From assembly GCA_024636505.1 (NCBI GenBank), contig JAGXGY010000042.1, positions 1 to 64,000 on the forward strand: DNA of 64,000 nucleotides, read 5' to 3'. Below the pieces are notes generated by a model. That model saw only the letters and a list, made by a program, of their open reading frames with translations. It made no database searches and was not told the DNA's origin. Source of the stretch: Methylobacter sp. Lineage in GTDB: Bacteria > Pseudomonadota > Gammaproteobacteria > Methylococcales > Methylomonadaceae. Below, piece after piece: positions 45,719 to 55,325 of the stretch. The translations under genes were made by a program, and so were the position numbers. Each line of letters opens with the position of its first letter. Positions within the stretch are counted from its first letter, which is position 1.

Positions 45719-46779
45719 TAGTCAAAACTCCTCAACGCTAACCCGCAGGCAATCATCATTGCCGAAGCATCATTGCTCAATGACTGAGGCTTGACTTTAT
45801 TGGATAAAGCCATATTAATAAAAGGATTGGCTATCACGGTAGGTACGCCTATAGCCTGCTGAACTAACTTGTCGATGCCTGGTATGGTTGCGCAGCCACC
45901 CGCCAAAATAAGATTGTCGATACGTCTATTCGCGCTTGATGACACAAAAAACTGTATCGACCGCTGAATTTGCTGAACCATTGCCCGCTTAAACGGATCA
46001 AGTACATCAACGGTATAATTGTCCGGCAATCCACCCAGTTTTTTTGCCAAGCCCGCCTCTTCATAAGTCAATCCGTAACGGCGCTGAATCTCTTCAGTCA
46101 ACTGCTTGCCACCAAAACTCTGCTCTCGCGTATACACGGTACGATAATTATATAAAATATTTAAAGCCGTCATGGTTGCCCCGATATCTACGATGGCAAC
46201 CGTTTGATTTTCTACAACATCCGGCAATTGGTCAATCAGTAAAGCAAAGGCATTTTCCATCGCAAAAGCTTCAACATCGACAATTTTGGCCTTTAAACCG
46301 GCCTTTGCTAAGGCTTCAACACGATCATCAATAATTTCTTTTCTCGATGCCGCAAGCAATACATTAACCATTTCAGGGTTACTTTCATTTTCGCCCTGCA
46401 CTTCAAAATCGAAATTAACCTCATCGAGCGAATAGGGCACATACTGGTCGGCCTCGACCATAATTTGCTCTTCCATTTCCTCATCGCTTAATGCCGCAGA
46501 CATCGGTATAACTTTGGTCATCACTGATGATCCGGCAACAGCAACAGACGCTTGCTTTAACTTTGACCCGGATTGCTTTAACGCGATTTTTATCGCCCCA
46601 GCGATTACATCGATATTGGCTATATTTTTATCAATAATCGCATCTTGCGGCAGAGGTGCTACAGCATAACTCTCAACCCGATAACGGGCGCCGACCTTAC
46701 TCAATTCCAGCAGTTTGATAGCCGCCGTACTGATATCAATACCAAGAACAGCACTCTGTTTCTGACTAAACCAACTCAT
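45718..46779 (-). CDS. pilM: PilM actin-like pilus-assembly ATPase-fold protein
   Basis: 353 aa. FtsA/actin-like fold: phosphate-1 motif AVLGIDISTAAIKLLELSK (11-29), phosphate-2 VAIVDIGATMTALNIL (near 195), and the adenosine motif LAGGCATIPG (near 300). It is the cytoplasmic ring component that binds PilN's N-terminal peptide. First gene of pilMNOPQ, with promoter in the 301-base divergent region shared with mrcA. Confidence 0.95.
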   Translation of the reverse strand: MSWFSQKQSAVLGIDISTAAIKLLELSKVGARYRVESYAVAPLPQDAIIDKNIANIDVIAGAIKIALKQSGSKLKQASVAVAGSSVMTKVIPMSAALSDEEMEEQIMVEADQYVPYSLDEVNFDFEVQGENESNPEMVNVLLAASRKEIIDDRVEALAKAGLKAKIVDVEAFAMENAFALLIDQLPDVVENQTVAIVDIGATMTALNILYNYRTVYTREQSFGGKQLTEEIQRRYGLTYEEAGLAKKLGGLPDNYTVDVLDPFKRAMVQQIQRSIQFFVSSSANRRIDNLILAGGCATIPGIDKLVQQAIGVPTVIANPFINMALSNKVKPQSLSNDASAMMIACGLALRSFD

Positions 46780-47080
46780 GAACTAACCCTTGAAAAACGT
46801 AATACTTTATGTGAACAACTGTGATGGGTCTAATGACAAAATCAGACTTATGACACACCGCCATGCAACTCCATGCGTTATTCTACTTCGTGCATAGACG
46901 CAGTCGTCAGCTATAATCAACACTCACAAAACTCATTTACTGGCGAAAGTATAGTAGCCTTTTTTATTTTGATGCTTAAAATGTTCAATTTATTTGCCCG
47001 ACCCGCTGCTTTCACTTCCAGCAGAAACACTGCAGAGGCGACTTTTTTATCTTTGCTCCTACTGTTTTCCAGGATCATTT
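46780..47080. promoter_or_regulatory. Divergent promoter region pilM / mrcA
   Basis: 301 bases between the leftward pil operon and the rightward penicillin-binding protein gene, the same arrangement seen in Pseudomonas. It must carry both promoters. No operator or clear -35/-10 pair was identified by eye. Confidence 0.5.
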
Positions 47081-49381
47081 GTGGTTAAAATTTTAAAATG
47101 GCTGGTTATTGCTTTTATGACCATCACCTTATCTGCAGCCATTTCAGGCTATTTCATATACAAGCAGCTTTCAATCGATCTTCCTGATGTTAAGACCCTG
47201 CATAATGTTCAATACCAGATACCGTTAAGCATTTACACCAAAGACAACCTACTGATTGCCCAATTCGGCGAGAAGAAACGAACCCCGATTACGATAGAAA
47301 ACATCCCTCAACAACTGATCAATGCCTTTATTGCTGCGGAAGACGACAGTTTTTATCAGCACCCCGGCGTCGATTTTAAAGGCCTGCTTCGAGCCGGTCT
47401 GCAGCTCATCTTAACCGGCAAGAAAAAACAGGGCGGCAGCACTATCACCATGCAAGTTACCCGTAACTTTCTGCTTAGCAATGAAAGAACTTACACTCGC
47501 AAGTTAAAAGAAATCATATTGGCATTAAAAATAGAACAGGAATACCCGAAAAACAAAATACTGGAGCTCTATTTAAACCAGATTTTCATGGGCCACAGAG
47601 CCTATGGTATTGATGCCGCCGCTCAAACCTATTACGGCAAACCGTTATCTGAGCTGAGCTTGGCCGAACACGCAATGATTGCCGGTCTGCCTAAAGCACC
47701 CTCGATATACAACCCGATTACTAACGAGACACGCGCCATTGAAAGACGCAATTACGTTCTGCGCCGCATGCTTGAACTGAACCGTATCACTCAACAGCAA
47801 TATGAGGATGCTTACCGGCAGCCCTCTACAGCAAAGCTGCAATCTATCTCACTTGAAGTTTCAGCGCTTTATGTAGCCGAAATGGTACGACAAAAGCTCT
47901 TCGAACTCTATGGCGAGCAAGCCTATACCTCTGGTTTTAAAGTCTATACAACCCTAAACAGCACGCTGCAAACAGCAGCAAATCAGGCGCTTACCAATAC
48001 CTTGCACGCCTATGACCAACGCCACGGATACCGTCATTCAAAAATCAACCAAGATCGTCATTTCAGTGAATCGCCGGTCATTGGCGATACCTTTCCCGCT
48101 AAAGTGATACGCATAAAAAACAATCTTCTGACGGCTAGGCTTCAAAACAACACACTCATTGAGATACCGAAGGAAAACTTTCAATGGACAGGAGCGACGA
48201 CCCGCCGGTCGCCCCTACAAATCAACGATATTATCCGTGTTCGTCAACTTCAAAATAGCAGCTGGGCTTTAACGCAAATACCCGAAACGGAAGGCGCATT
48301 TGTTTCATTAGATCCATCTAACGGCGCCATTTTAGCCTTAACCGGCGGTTTCGATTTTTTTCGCAACAAATACAATCGCGTTACCCAATCAAAAAGACAG
48401 CCGGGATCGGGCTTTAAACCGATCATTTACACCACCGCGCTGGAACAAGGCTACACCGCTGCCAGTCTTATTAACGACGCACCGATCATCGACAATCCCG
48501 GCAAGGAAAACGAGTGGCGACCCGAAAACTACAGTAAACGATTCTATGGCCCAACCCGCATCCGCTCAGCGTTAACCCATTCAAGAAACATTATCTCCAT
48601 TCGCCTGTTAAAAGAAATGGGGGTTGACAAAGCCGTTGCAACGGCATTGCGCTTTGGCTTTATCGAACAACAAATACCTAAAACGTTATCTCTGGCATTA
48701 GGTAGCGGTTACGCATCCCCGCTGCAAATGGCCAGAGTTTATGCCACCTTTGCCAACGGCGGCTTCCTGATCAAACCCTATTTTATTGAGCGCATCGAAT
48801 CCAACGAGGGTGACATTATTTATCAGGCCAAGCCTAAAGTTGCCTGTCCTGACTGCGATAACACTCAGGAATTAAACCACGGTTACGCCCCTCGGATTAT
48901 TAGCCCTCAAATTTGTTTTCTGATGAATTCGCTGTTAAGAGATGTCGTTCAATACGGCACCGCAACAGGCGCTAAGGTACTGGGAAGACAGGATATTGCC
49001 GGAAAAACAGGCACAACAAACGAACAACGCGATGCCTGGTTTAATGGCTATACGCCAACCAATGTGGCCATTGCCTGGGTTGGGTTCGATGATTTCTCGC
49101 CATTGGGAAATCGTGAAACAGGCGGCGTCACCGCCTTGCCGATGTGGGTGGATTTTATGAGGACGGCACTGAAAGATGTCATGGAAAACCCTCTTGAAGT
49201 GCCGACGGGCATAGTCAAGGCTTTTATAAGCCCCAAGACCGGCCTGTTAACTGCATCAAATAATAGCGATGGGATATGGGAGTTCTTTCAAGCCGATCAT
49301 GTCCCGACCCGCTTCATGTCGAACGACTCGACAATAAACTACGATCATGCTGACGAAAGAGCCATCGAAAACCTGTTTTGA
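47081..49381 (+). CDS. mrcA: Penicillin-binding protein 1A (bifunctional)
   Basis: 766 aa from GTG 47081, supported by CCAGGA eight bases upstream; the open frame extends to 46994 without a good site. N-terminal anchor helix (WLVIAFMTITLSAAISGYFIY). The GT51 glycosyltransferase domain has AAEDDSFYQHPGVDFKG and QGGSTITMQVTRNF. The transpeptidase domain has GSGFKP (SxxK, active Ser), HSRNIIS (SxN) and GKTGTT (KTG). It polymerises and cross-links peptidoglycan in the periplasm. The loop around residues 370-380 (WTGATTRRSPLQ) is encoded by a REP-like palindrome. Confidence 0.93.
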   Translation: MVKILKWLVIAFMTITLSAAISGYFIYKQLSIDLPDVKTLHNVQYQIPLSIYTKDNLLIAQFGEKKRTPITIENIPQQLINAFIAAEDDSFYQHPGVDFKGLLRAGLQLILTGKKKQGGSTITMQVTRNFLLSNERTYTRKLKEIILALKIEQEYPKNKILELYLNQIFMGHRAYGIDAAAQTYYGKPLSELSLAEHAMIAGLPKAPSIYNPITNETRAIERRNYVLRRMLELNRITQQQYEDAYRQPSTAKLQSISLEVSALYVAEMVRQKLFELYGEQAYTSGFKVYTTLNSTLQTAANQALTNTLHAYDQRHGYRHSKINQDRHFSESPVIGDTFPAKVIRIKNNLLTARLQNNTLIEIPKENFQWTGATTRRSPLQINDIIRVRQLQNSSWALTQIPETEGAFVSLDPSNGAILALTGGFDFFRNKYNRVTQSKRQPGSGFKPIIYTTALEQGYTAASLINDAPIIDNPGKENEWRPENYSKRFYGPTRIRSALTHSRNIISIRLLKEMGVDKAVATALRFGFIEQQIPKTLSLALGSGYASPLQMARVYATFANGGFLIKPYFIERIESNEGDIIYQAKPKVACPDCDNTQELNHGYAPRIISPQICFLMNSLLRDVVQYGTATGAKVLGRQDIAGKTGTTNEQRDAWFNGYTPTNVAIAWVGFDDFSPLGNRETGGVTALPMWVDFMRTALKDVMENPLEVPTGIVKAFISPKTGLLTASNNSDGIWEFFQADHVPTRFMSNDSTINYDHADERAIENLF
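48190..48220. repeat. REP-like palindrome translated within mrcA
   Basis: GGAGCGAC...GTCGCCCCTACAA: 8-bp arms with one mismatch and a CTACAA tail, shared with the palindromes at 49650 and 53452. It is in frame and adds residues in the OB-like loop between the two enzymatic domains. Confidence 0.6.
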
Positions 49382-49433
49382 AACAGTAGCTGCAGAAGCA
49401 GTTGTCGAGGAACGGCAGCTTTGGTGGTGGCCA

Positions 49434-49574
49434 TTGACATCCTCCCCCGACCTAAAGGACGGGGATTCCTGATTACTCAGGAGCAGGCGTGTATCGCTAT
49501 GCCCACTGGTTTCTGCTGCTGACGGTCTTACTGCACCGTTCACTTCACAGACTAGCCCCGTCTGCTCGACGGTT
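49434..49574. mobile_element. IS200/IS605-type right-end relic, second copy (141 bp)
   Basis: TTGACATCCTCCCCCGACCT, AAGGACGGGGATTCCTGAT, GTTTCTGCTGCTGACGG and CACAGACTAGCCCCGTC match the copy at 16942-17082 along its whole length. On the minus strand, the frame reads NGAVRPSAAETSG... NQESPSFRSGEDVN, the look of a tnpB C-terminus. No transposase gene remains. Confidence 0.7.
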
Positions 49575-49649
49575 GGTTTCCTGCTAAAAGCACATGGCCT
49601 CTAGCCAGTACATAAAAATGTTAAAAGACTTTTGAGCGATTATTTATAT

Positions 49650-49675
49650 GGCGGCGACTTTAGTCGCCCCCACAA
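49650..49675. repeat. REP-like palindrome (GGCGACT-tt-AGTCGCC)
   Basis: GGCGGCGACTTTAGTCGCCC followed by CCACAA, between mrcA and secA. Same family as the in-gene palindromes of mrcA and hypF. Confidence 0.65.
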
Positions 49676-49722
49676 TTTAACGACAAGCATTGGCAATGCG
49701 CGTTAACGGCATCCAAATCAAA

Positions 49723-52449
49723 TCAAGTTAACTTGCCGTGACACTGTTTAAACTTCTTGCCTGAACCGCAAGGACAAGGATCATTGCGACCTACTTTATT
49801 GCCATCTCTGATAAACGGCTGCTCTGTAGCGGCAACATCTTCCTGCTCAGGTTCAGCAAGCAACGACTGCTCATAAGCATCCAAAGCAGGTGCCTGTGCA
49901 TGCTCAAAATGCATTTCCTGGGGTACTTGCCTTTGCTCATCAATAGCCTCAATATCTTCTTCCTCTCTGATCTGAACTTTAAACAAAATTCCTATCACTT
50001 CATACTTGATATGTTCGAGCAGACTGGTAAACATCTCAAACGCTTCGCGCTTGTATTCCTGCTTGGGGTCTTTTTGCGCATAACCTCTAAAGTGTATGCC
50101 CTGACGTAAATAATCCATTGCTGCCAGGTGCTCTTTCCAGCTATTATCCAGTACTTGCAACATCACTGACTTTTCGAAGTGCTGCAGTACTTCCTTAGAC
50201 ATTTGCTGCTCTTTATCTTTATGGTTTTGCTCCAGAATATCAATAATACGCTTGCGCAAAGAATGCTCATGCAAGGCGTGATCTTCAGCCAGCATTTTAC
50301 GCACCGGAATGTCAACATTGAACTCCTGACGCAAATGATCTTCCAGCCCCTTAGTATCCCACTGCTCAGCCATGGTTTTTGGCGGGATATACTGGGTAAT
50401 CACATTATTAACCACATCTTCGCGTATCGCGGTAATAATATCGGAGATTTCCTCTGCCGCCATCAGCTCGTTACGCTGCGCGTAAACCACCTTACGCTGG
50501 TCATTGGCAACATCGTCATAGGCCAGGATTTCTTTACGCACATCGAAATTACGGCCTTCCACCTTACGCTGAGCGCTTTCGATAGAACGGGTAACCCAGG
50601 GATGCTCAATAGCTTCGCCATCGCCCATACCTAATTTCTGCATCAAACCCGCCACCCGATCCGAGGCAAAGATACGCATCAAATCATCTTGCAGCGACAA
50701 ATAGAAACGGGTTGAACCCGGATCGCCCTGGCGGCCGGCACGCCCCCTTAACTGGTTATCAATACGACGCGATTCATGGCGTTCCGAACCGATAACATGC
50801 AAACCGCCGGTAGCGATAACCTGCTCATGCCTGTCCAGCCATGCGCCGCGCACTTGATCGTTATCGGCCTCGCTGGGGTCTTCGCCCAATGCCGCCAGCT
50901 CCGCTTCCAGGTTGCCGCCGAGTACAATATCGGTGCCCCGTCCCGCCATGTTGGTGGCGATAGTGACCGCCCCCGGCATACCGGCCTGTTCGATAATATG
51001 AGCTTCGCGCTCGTGCTGTTTGGCATTAAGCACTTCATGTTTAATGCCGAGTTTATTCAATAACGCCGACAAGCGCTCGGAGTTTTCAATCGATGTGGTC
51101 CCGACCAGCACCGGCTGCCCGCGACCAACGCACTCTTTAATATCATCAGCAACGGCAACATATTTCTCGTCGGTGGTCAAAAAGACTACGTCGCCCAAAT
51201 CCTTACGAATCATGTTGCGATGCGTCGGAATGACCACCACTTCAAGTCCGTAAATCTTGTTCAACTCAAACGCTTCGGTATCTGCGGTACCGGTCATGCC
51301 GGACAGTTTTTCGTACAGACGGAAATAATTCTGAAAAGTAATCGAGGCCAGGGTCTGATTTTCATTTTGAATGGCGACATGCTCTTTGGCTTCAATCGCC
51401 TGATGCAAACCCTCGGACCAACGCCGTCCAGGCATGATACGACCGGTAAACTCGTCGACGATAACTACCTCATCATTAGCGACGATATAATCGACATCTT
51501 TTTTGAATAACACATGTCCGCGCAATGATGCATTAATATAATGCATCAGGCGAATATTGATGGCGTCATACAAACTGGTGCCTTCCTCCATCAAGCCATG
51601 TTCGACCATTAAACGTTCAATATGTTCGTGACCTGCTTCGGTCAAATACAACTGGCGCACCTTTTCATCGACCGAATAATCGCCCGGCGCGTCTTCTTTT
51701 TCCTGTTTGCTCAGAAATGGGATGATCTTGTTGATTTTGATATATATTTCGGTGCTTTCTTCGGTAGGTCCGGAGATAATCAGCGGCGTTCTCGCCTCAT
51801 CGATCAGGATCGAATCCACCTCATCAATAATAGCAAAGCTTAAATCCCGCTGGACTTTCTGCTCCAGACTAAAGGCCATATTATCGCGCAGATAATCGAA
51901 CCCGAATTCATTATTGGTACCGTAAGTAATGTCTGACGCATACGCTTTACGCCGCTCTTCACTGTCCATCTGGCTGATAATGACACCGGTCGTCAAACCC
52001 AGAAAGCTGTATAGCTTGCCCATCCATTCGGAATCGCGCTTGGCCAAGTAGTCGTTAACGGTAACAACGTGTACGCCACGACCCGGCAAGGCATTCAGAT
52101 AGGCGGCCAAAGTTGACATCAGGGTTTTGCCTTCGCCGGTTTTCATTTCGGCGATTTTACCGTCATTAAGAATCATGCCGCCGATCAACTGCACATCGAA
52201 ATGGCGCATGCCGAAAACTCGGGTCGATGCTTCTCTGACTACCGCAAACGCTTCCGGAAGCAGATTGTCCGGCTTTTCACCCTGCGCCAGACGATCACGA
52301 AACTCCTGAGTTTTTGCTTTTAAGGCATCATCAGATAATTTTTCGTACTCAGAAGCCAAGGCATTGATCTTTTTAACCAACGACTTTTTCTTCTTTATCA
52401 GCCTGTCATTACGGCTCCCTATAACAAATCTAACCAACTTACCCAGCAT
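49723..52449 (-). CDS. secA: SecA preprotein translocase ATPase
   Basis: 908 aa. Walker [21 protein letters not shown] (near 102-121), [19 protein letters not shown] (Walker B), GTDIVLGGN and the [20 protein letters not shown] motif. The C-terminal zinc-binding tail is [17 protein letters not shown]. It drives unfolded preproteins through SecYEG at the inner membrane. Full length, ATG at 52449. It stands alone in this window, divergent from hypF. Confidence 0.97.
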   Translation of the reverse strand: MLGKLVRFVIGSRNDRLIKKKKSLVKKINALASEYEKLSDDALKAKTQEFRDRLAQGEKPDNLLPEAFAVVREASTRVFGMRHFDVQLIGGMILNDGKIAEMKTGEGKTLMSTLAAYLNALPGRGVHVVTVNDYLAKRDSEWMGKLYSFLGLTTGVIISQMDSEERRKAYASDITYGTNNEFGFDYLRDNMAFSLEQKVQRDLSFAIIDEVDSILIDEARTPLIISGPTEESTEIYIKINKIIPFLSKQEKEDAPGDYSVDEKVRQLYLTEAGHEHIERLMVEHGLMEEGTSLYDAINIRLMHYINASLRGHVLFKKDVDYIVANDEVVIVDEFTGRIMPGRRWSEGLHQAIEAKEHVAIQNENQTLASITFQNYFRLYEKLSGMTGTADTEAFELNKIYGLEVVVIPTHRNMIRKDLGDVVFLTTDEKYVAVADDIKECVGRGQPVLVGTTSIENSERLSALLNKLGIKHEVLNAKQHEREAHIIEQAGMPGAVTIATNMAGRGTDIVLGGNLEAELAALGEDPSEADNDQVRGAWLDRHEQVIATGGLHVIGSERHESRRIDNQLRGRAGRQGDPGSTRFYLSLQDDLMRIFASDRVAGLMQKLGMGDGEAIEHPWVTRSIESAQRKVEGRNFDVRKEILAYDDVANDQRKVVYAQRNELMAAEEISDIITAIREDVVNNVITQYIPPKTMAEQWDTKGLEDHLRQEFNVDIPVRKMLAEDHALHEHSLRKRIIDILEQNHKDKEQQMSKEVLQHFEKSVMLQVLDNSWKEHLAAMDYLRQGIHFRGYAQKDPKQEYKREAFEMFTSLLEHIKYEVIGILFKVQIREEEDIEAIDEQRQVPQEMHFEHAQAPALDAYEQSLLAEPEQEDVAATEQPFIRDGNKVGRNDPCPCGSGKKFKQCHGKLT

Positions 52450-52565
52450 ATTTTTTTCCGGTATGAATTTAGTAAATGATTGAATTAAACCGTGAGATTA
52501 TATACTGTCTACCGCTTTAATCACAGTTAAAAACACTGGTCACCCTACAGATAAAAGGCTTTAGC

Positions 52566-54863
52566 ATCAACAAAGAACATCTAAAAATCAATATCAAAGG
52601 CTTCGTTCAGGGACTCGGCTTTCGCCCTTTTGTCGTTCGTCTTGCCCGGCAACACCACCAAAAAGGCAAGATTGCCAACACCAGCAGCGGAGTAATCATC
52701 GACATTGAAGGCCTACCGGAACACCAGCAGGACTTTATTGACAGCCTGAATAATCAATTGCCGCCTCATGCAAAAATCGAATCAATAACCATAAGCAGAG
52801 AGCCTTTAGCCAATTTTAACGATTTTCAGATTAAAGCCAGTACCACTGACGGCGACTGCTCCGCTTTTGTCTTGCCCGACATAGCCACCTGCCCGGCTTG
52901 TATCGACGATATTTTCGACCCCGAAAGCCGCTACTATCACTACCCGTTTACCAGCTGTTGCCATTGCGGGCCGCGCTACAGCATCATGACCCGGCAACCT
53001 TATGACCGCAGCCAGACCAGCATGGTAGCATTCTCCGCCTGTAGCGACTGCGGACAGGACTACCAAGCCATAGATAACCGGCGCTACCACGCTCAAACTA
53101 TTGCCTGCCCTGAATGCGGTCCCAGTCTGCATTTGTTCGATGACTCGGCAAACCTTTTAGCCGAAAAGCACGATGCTTTAATTGCCGCCACCCAGCAATT
53201 ACGAGCAGGAAAAATCATCGCGATCAAAGGCATCGGCGGCTATCAACTGCTGGTCGACGCAACCAACCTGTACGCCGTCGAACGCCTGAGACAACGCAAA
53301 CGTCGCCCGCAAAAGCCTTTTGCGCTGATGGTCGCCGATTTGGCGGCGGCCCAGCAGCTTTGCATAATCAACACCCTTGAGCAACAAGCTCTGACTTCTG
53401 CCGCCGCGCCTATTGTGCTGTTAAAGGCTAAATCGCCAGGGGCTACTTGTGGGGGCGACTTCAGCCGCCTTTGGGCGACTGAAGTCGCCCCTACATCTGC
53501 CGTAGCCCCCGGCAGCAACCTGCTCGGCATCATGCTGGCTTATTCGCCGCTGCACCACCTGTTGCTGAATAAAGACAGTGGCCTGCCCTTGCTGGTCGCC
53601 ACCAGCGGCAACCGCCAAAACGAACCTATTTGCATCAATGAAGACCAGGCATTAACCCGGCTTGCCGGCATTGCCGATTATTTCCTGAGCCATAACCGCC
53701 CTATCCTGCGTCCGCTCGATGATTCAGTTGTCCGGCTCATCAACGGAAAAATCACCGTATTGAGAAGGGCCAGAGGCTACACCCCGCTGCCGGTCACCTT
53801 AAAAACCGCCCTGCCCGACACCCTGGCCGTGGGCGGCCAACTAAAAAACACCATCGCCATCAGTCGTGGCAAGCATATTATCTTAAGCCAACATTTAGGC
53901 GATCTTGATGTCGAAGCGACCCGGCAGCAATTTCAAAGCACACTGACCGATTTGCAGGAATTCTATCAAATCGCCCCGAGCCGAATCATGCGCGATTTGC
54001 ATGACGGCTATGCCGGCAGCTTGTTGGCCGCTAATTTAGGCCAGAAAACCCACCCAGTGCAACACCATTACGCCCACGCCTTATCCTGCATGGCCGAACA
54101 CAATCTGGAAGCGCCTGCACTGGGCATTTGCTGGGACGGTTCGGGTCTGGGTACCGACAACACCCTGTGGGGCGGCGAATTTTTGCTGATTAACAGCCAA
54201 GGCTTTGAACGCCACGCCCACCTTGCCCCGTTTTCATTGCCCGGCGCACATAAAGCCATGCAGGAACCCCGGCGCGCCGCACTAGGACTGCTCTACGAAG
54301 CCTTTGGAAGCTGCGTCTTTGAGCGCGAAGACCTGCCTTTTTCCGCACAAGAATTAAAATTATTGCGGCCTGCCTTAAGCCGCCAACTCAACTGTCCGCG
54401 CACCAGCAGCGTCGGACGTTTATTCGATGCAGTCGCCAGCTTGCTGGAGCTGTGTCATATCAATCACTATGAAGGCCAAGCGGCAATGACCCTGGAAATG
54501 AGCGCCGCATCAAGCACATCCGACCAATATTATGATTTCCACATCCGGCACACTGCGCCTATTATTATCGACTGGAAAATTACCCTGGAACAGCTTTTAA
54601 AAGACATACCGCGCTATCCGGTTGAGTTAATCGCCGCCAAGTTCCACAACACCCTAGCCGACATTATATTGGCTATAGCCAAAGCAGCCGGGCAAAAAAC
54701 CGTATTACTAAGCGGCGGCTGTTTTCAAAATGCCTGCCTCACAACAAAAGCCGTCTATCGATTAAAGTCTGGCGGCTTTGCGGTATACTGCCACGAAAAC
54801 ATACCCCCTAACGACGGCGGACTGGCTCTCGGCCAGTTGCTTGCCGCAAAATATATAGGATAA
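52566..54863 (+). CDS. hypF: HypF carbamoyltransferase, hydrogenase maturation (apparent ATC start)
   Basis: About 765 aa. The N-terminal acylphosphatase domain (NKEHLKINIKGFVQGLGFRP) lacks any in-frame ATG/GTG/TTG; the frame opens after TAA at 52518. ATC at 52566, seven bases after AAAAGG, gives the expected N-terminus. The first canonical start, TTG 52758, would delete this domain. Next come two zinc fingers (CPAC...CCHCG; CSDCG...CPECG), a YrdC-like domain (KIIAIKGIGGYQLL) and a Kae1-like domain with HHYAHALSCMAEH. It converts carbamoyl phosphate to the thiocarboxamide on HypE that becomes cyanide. A REP palindrome inserts about 25 residues near position 295. First of hypFCDE. Confidence 0.88.
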   Translation: MNKEHLKINIKGFVQGLGFRPFVVRLARQHHQKGKIANTSSGVIIDIEGLPEHQQDFIDSLNNQLPPHAKIESITISREPLANFNDFQIKASTTDGDCSAFVLPDIATCPACIDDIFDPESRYYHYPFTSCCHCGPRYSIMTRQPYDRSQTSMVAFSACSDCGQDYQAIDNRRYHAQTIACPECGPSLHLFDDSANLLAEKHDALIAATQQLRAGKIIAIKGIGGYQLLVDATNLYAVERLRQRKRRPQKPFALMVADLAAAQQLCIINTLEQQALTSAAAPIVLLKAKSPGATCGGDFSRLWATEVAPTSAVAPGSNLLGIMLAYSPLHHLLLNKDSGLPLLVATSGNRQNEPICINEDQALTRLAGIADYFLSHNRPILRPLDDSVVRLINGKITVLRRARGYTPLPVTLKTALPDTLAVGGQLKNTIAISRGKHIILSQHLGDLDVEATRQQFQSTLTDLQEFYQIAPSRIMRDLHDGYAGSLLAANLGQKTHPVQHHYAHALSCMAEHNLEAPALGICWDGSGLGTDNTLWGGEFLLINSQGFERHAHLAPFSLPGAHKAMQEPRRAALGLLYEAFGSCVFEREDLPFSAQELKLLRPALSRQLNCPRTSSVGRLFDAVASLLELCHINHYEGQAAMTLEMSAASSTSDQYYDFHIRHTAPIIIDWKITLEQLLKDIPRYPVELIAAKFHNTLADIILAIAKAAGQKTVLLSGGCFQNACLTTKAVYRLKSGGFAVYCHENIPPNDGGLALGQLLAAKYIG
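53439..53509. repeat. REP-like nested palindrome translated within hypF
   Basis: Inner stem GGGGCGACTTCAG / CTGAAGTCGCCCC (53452-53464 with 53479-53491, perfect 13 bp), outer stem GGGGCTAC / GTAGCCCC (53439-53446 with 53502-53509). It encodes extra residues between the AKSPGA and NLLGIMLAYSPLH segments of the YrdC-like region and keeps the frame. Confidence 0.75.
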
Positions 54864-54866
54864 CTT

Positions 54867-55112
54867 ATGTGCCTAGCGATACCCGGACAAATTACCAGCC
54901 TGTCTGATCACAGCGATCCTTTAGCGCGTACCGGACGCATCAACTTTTCCGGCATCGGCAAAGACATCAGTCTGGCTTATGTGCCCGAAGCAAAAATCAA
55001 CGATTATGTGATCGTTCATGCCGGTTTCGCGCTGTCGATTCTTGATGAAGCGGAAGCTCAGGCCAGCCTGCAGGCATTCCAGGATTTAGCGGATTTCGAG
55101 AGTACGTTATGA
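54867..55112 (+). CDS. hypC: HypC hydrogenase assembly chaperone
   Basis: 81 aa. Begins MCLAIPGQI with the conserved Cys2 that contacts the Fe(CN)2CO centre during assembly. HypC/HupF family length and the VIVHAGFALSILDEAEA core are present. It starts 3 bases after hypF's stop, so the two are coupled. It works with HypD as the scaffold for the iron centre of NiFe-hydrogenase. Confidence 0.95.
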   Translation: MCLAIPGQITSLSDHSDPLARTGRINFSGIGKDISLAYVPEAKINDYVIVHAGFALSILDEAEAQASLQAFQDLADFESTL

Positions 55113-55140
55113 TAAACGGCAAAACATGCCATCAAATGTA

Positions 55141-55281
55141 ATGGACCGCAGATGACGCAGATAATTATCAGCGATACCTGTGTTTGATTGGCTGAATAAT
55201 TTGCTGTTTCCCAAATTACGGTTTAGAAAACAGCCCAAAAATCTTATTTAATCATAATCATCAGCGTCATCTGCGTTCCAT
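55141..55281. repeat. 141-bp hairpin element between hypC and hypD
   Basis: Inverted arms 55141-55168 and 55254-55281 agree at 25 of 28 positions (ATGGAMCGCAGATGACGC start). The ~85-base centre has no open frame. One arm recurs singly near 40955-40984. It lies within an otherwise tight operon and would form a long stem-loop in the hyp mRNA. Confidence 0.75.
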
Positions 55282-55325
55282 TTGTCTAATGACGAATTCT
55301 TTCATAGCCTCAGGAGAAGCCCTGC

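Noticed and set aside
49256-49543. 95-codon leftward gene
   Set aside because: Half of it is antisense to mrcA and the rest is the tnpB-tail part of the IS200/IS605 relic.
52758-54863. TTG at 52758 as the hypF start
   Set aside because: It would remove the whole acylphosphatase domain, which is intact and in frame upstream.
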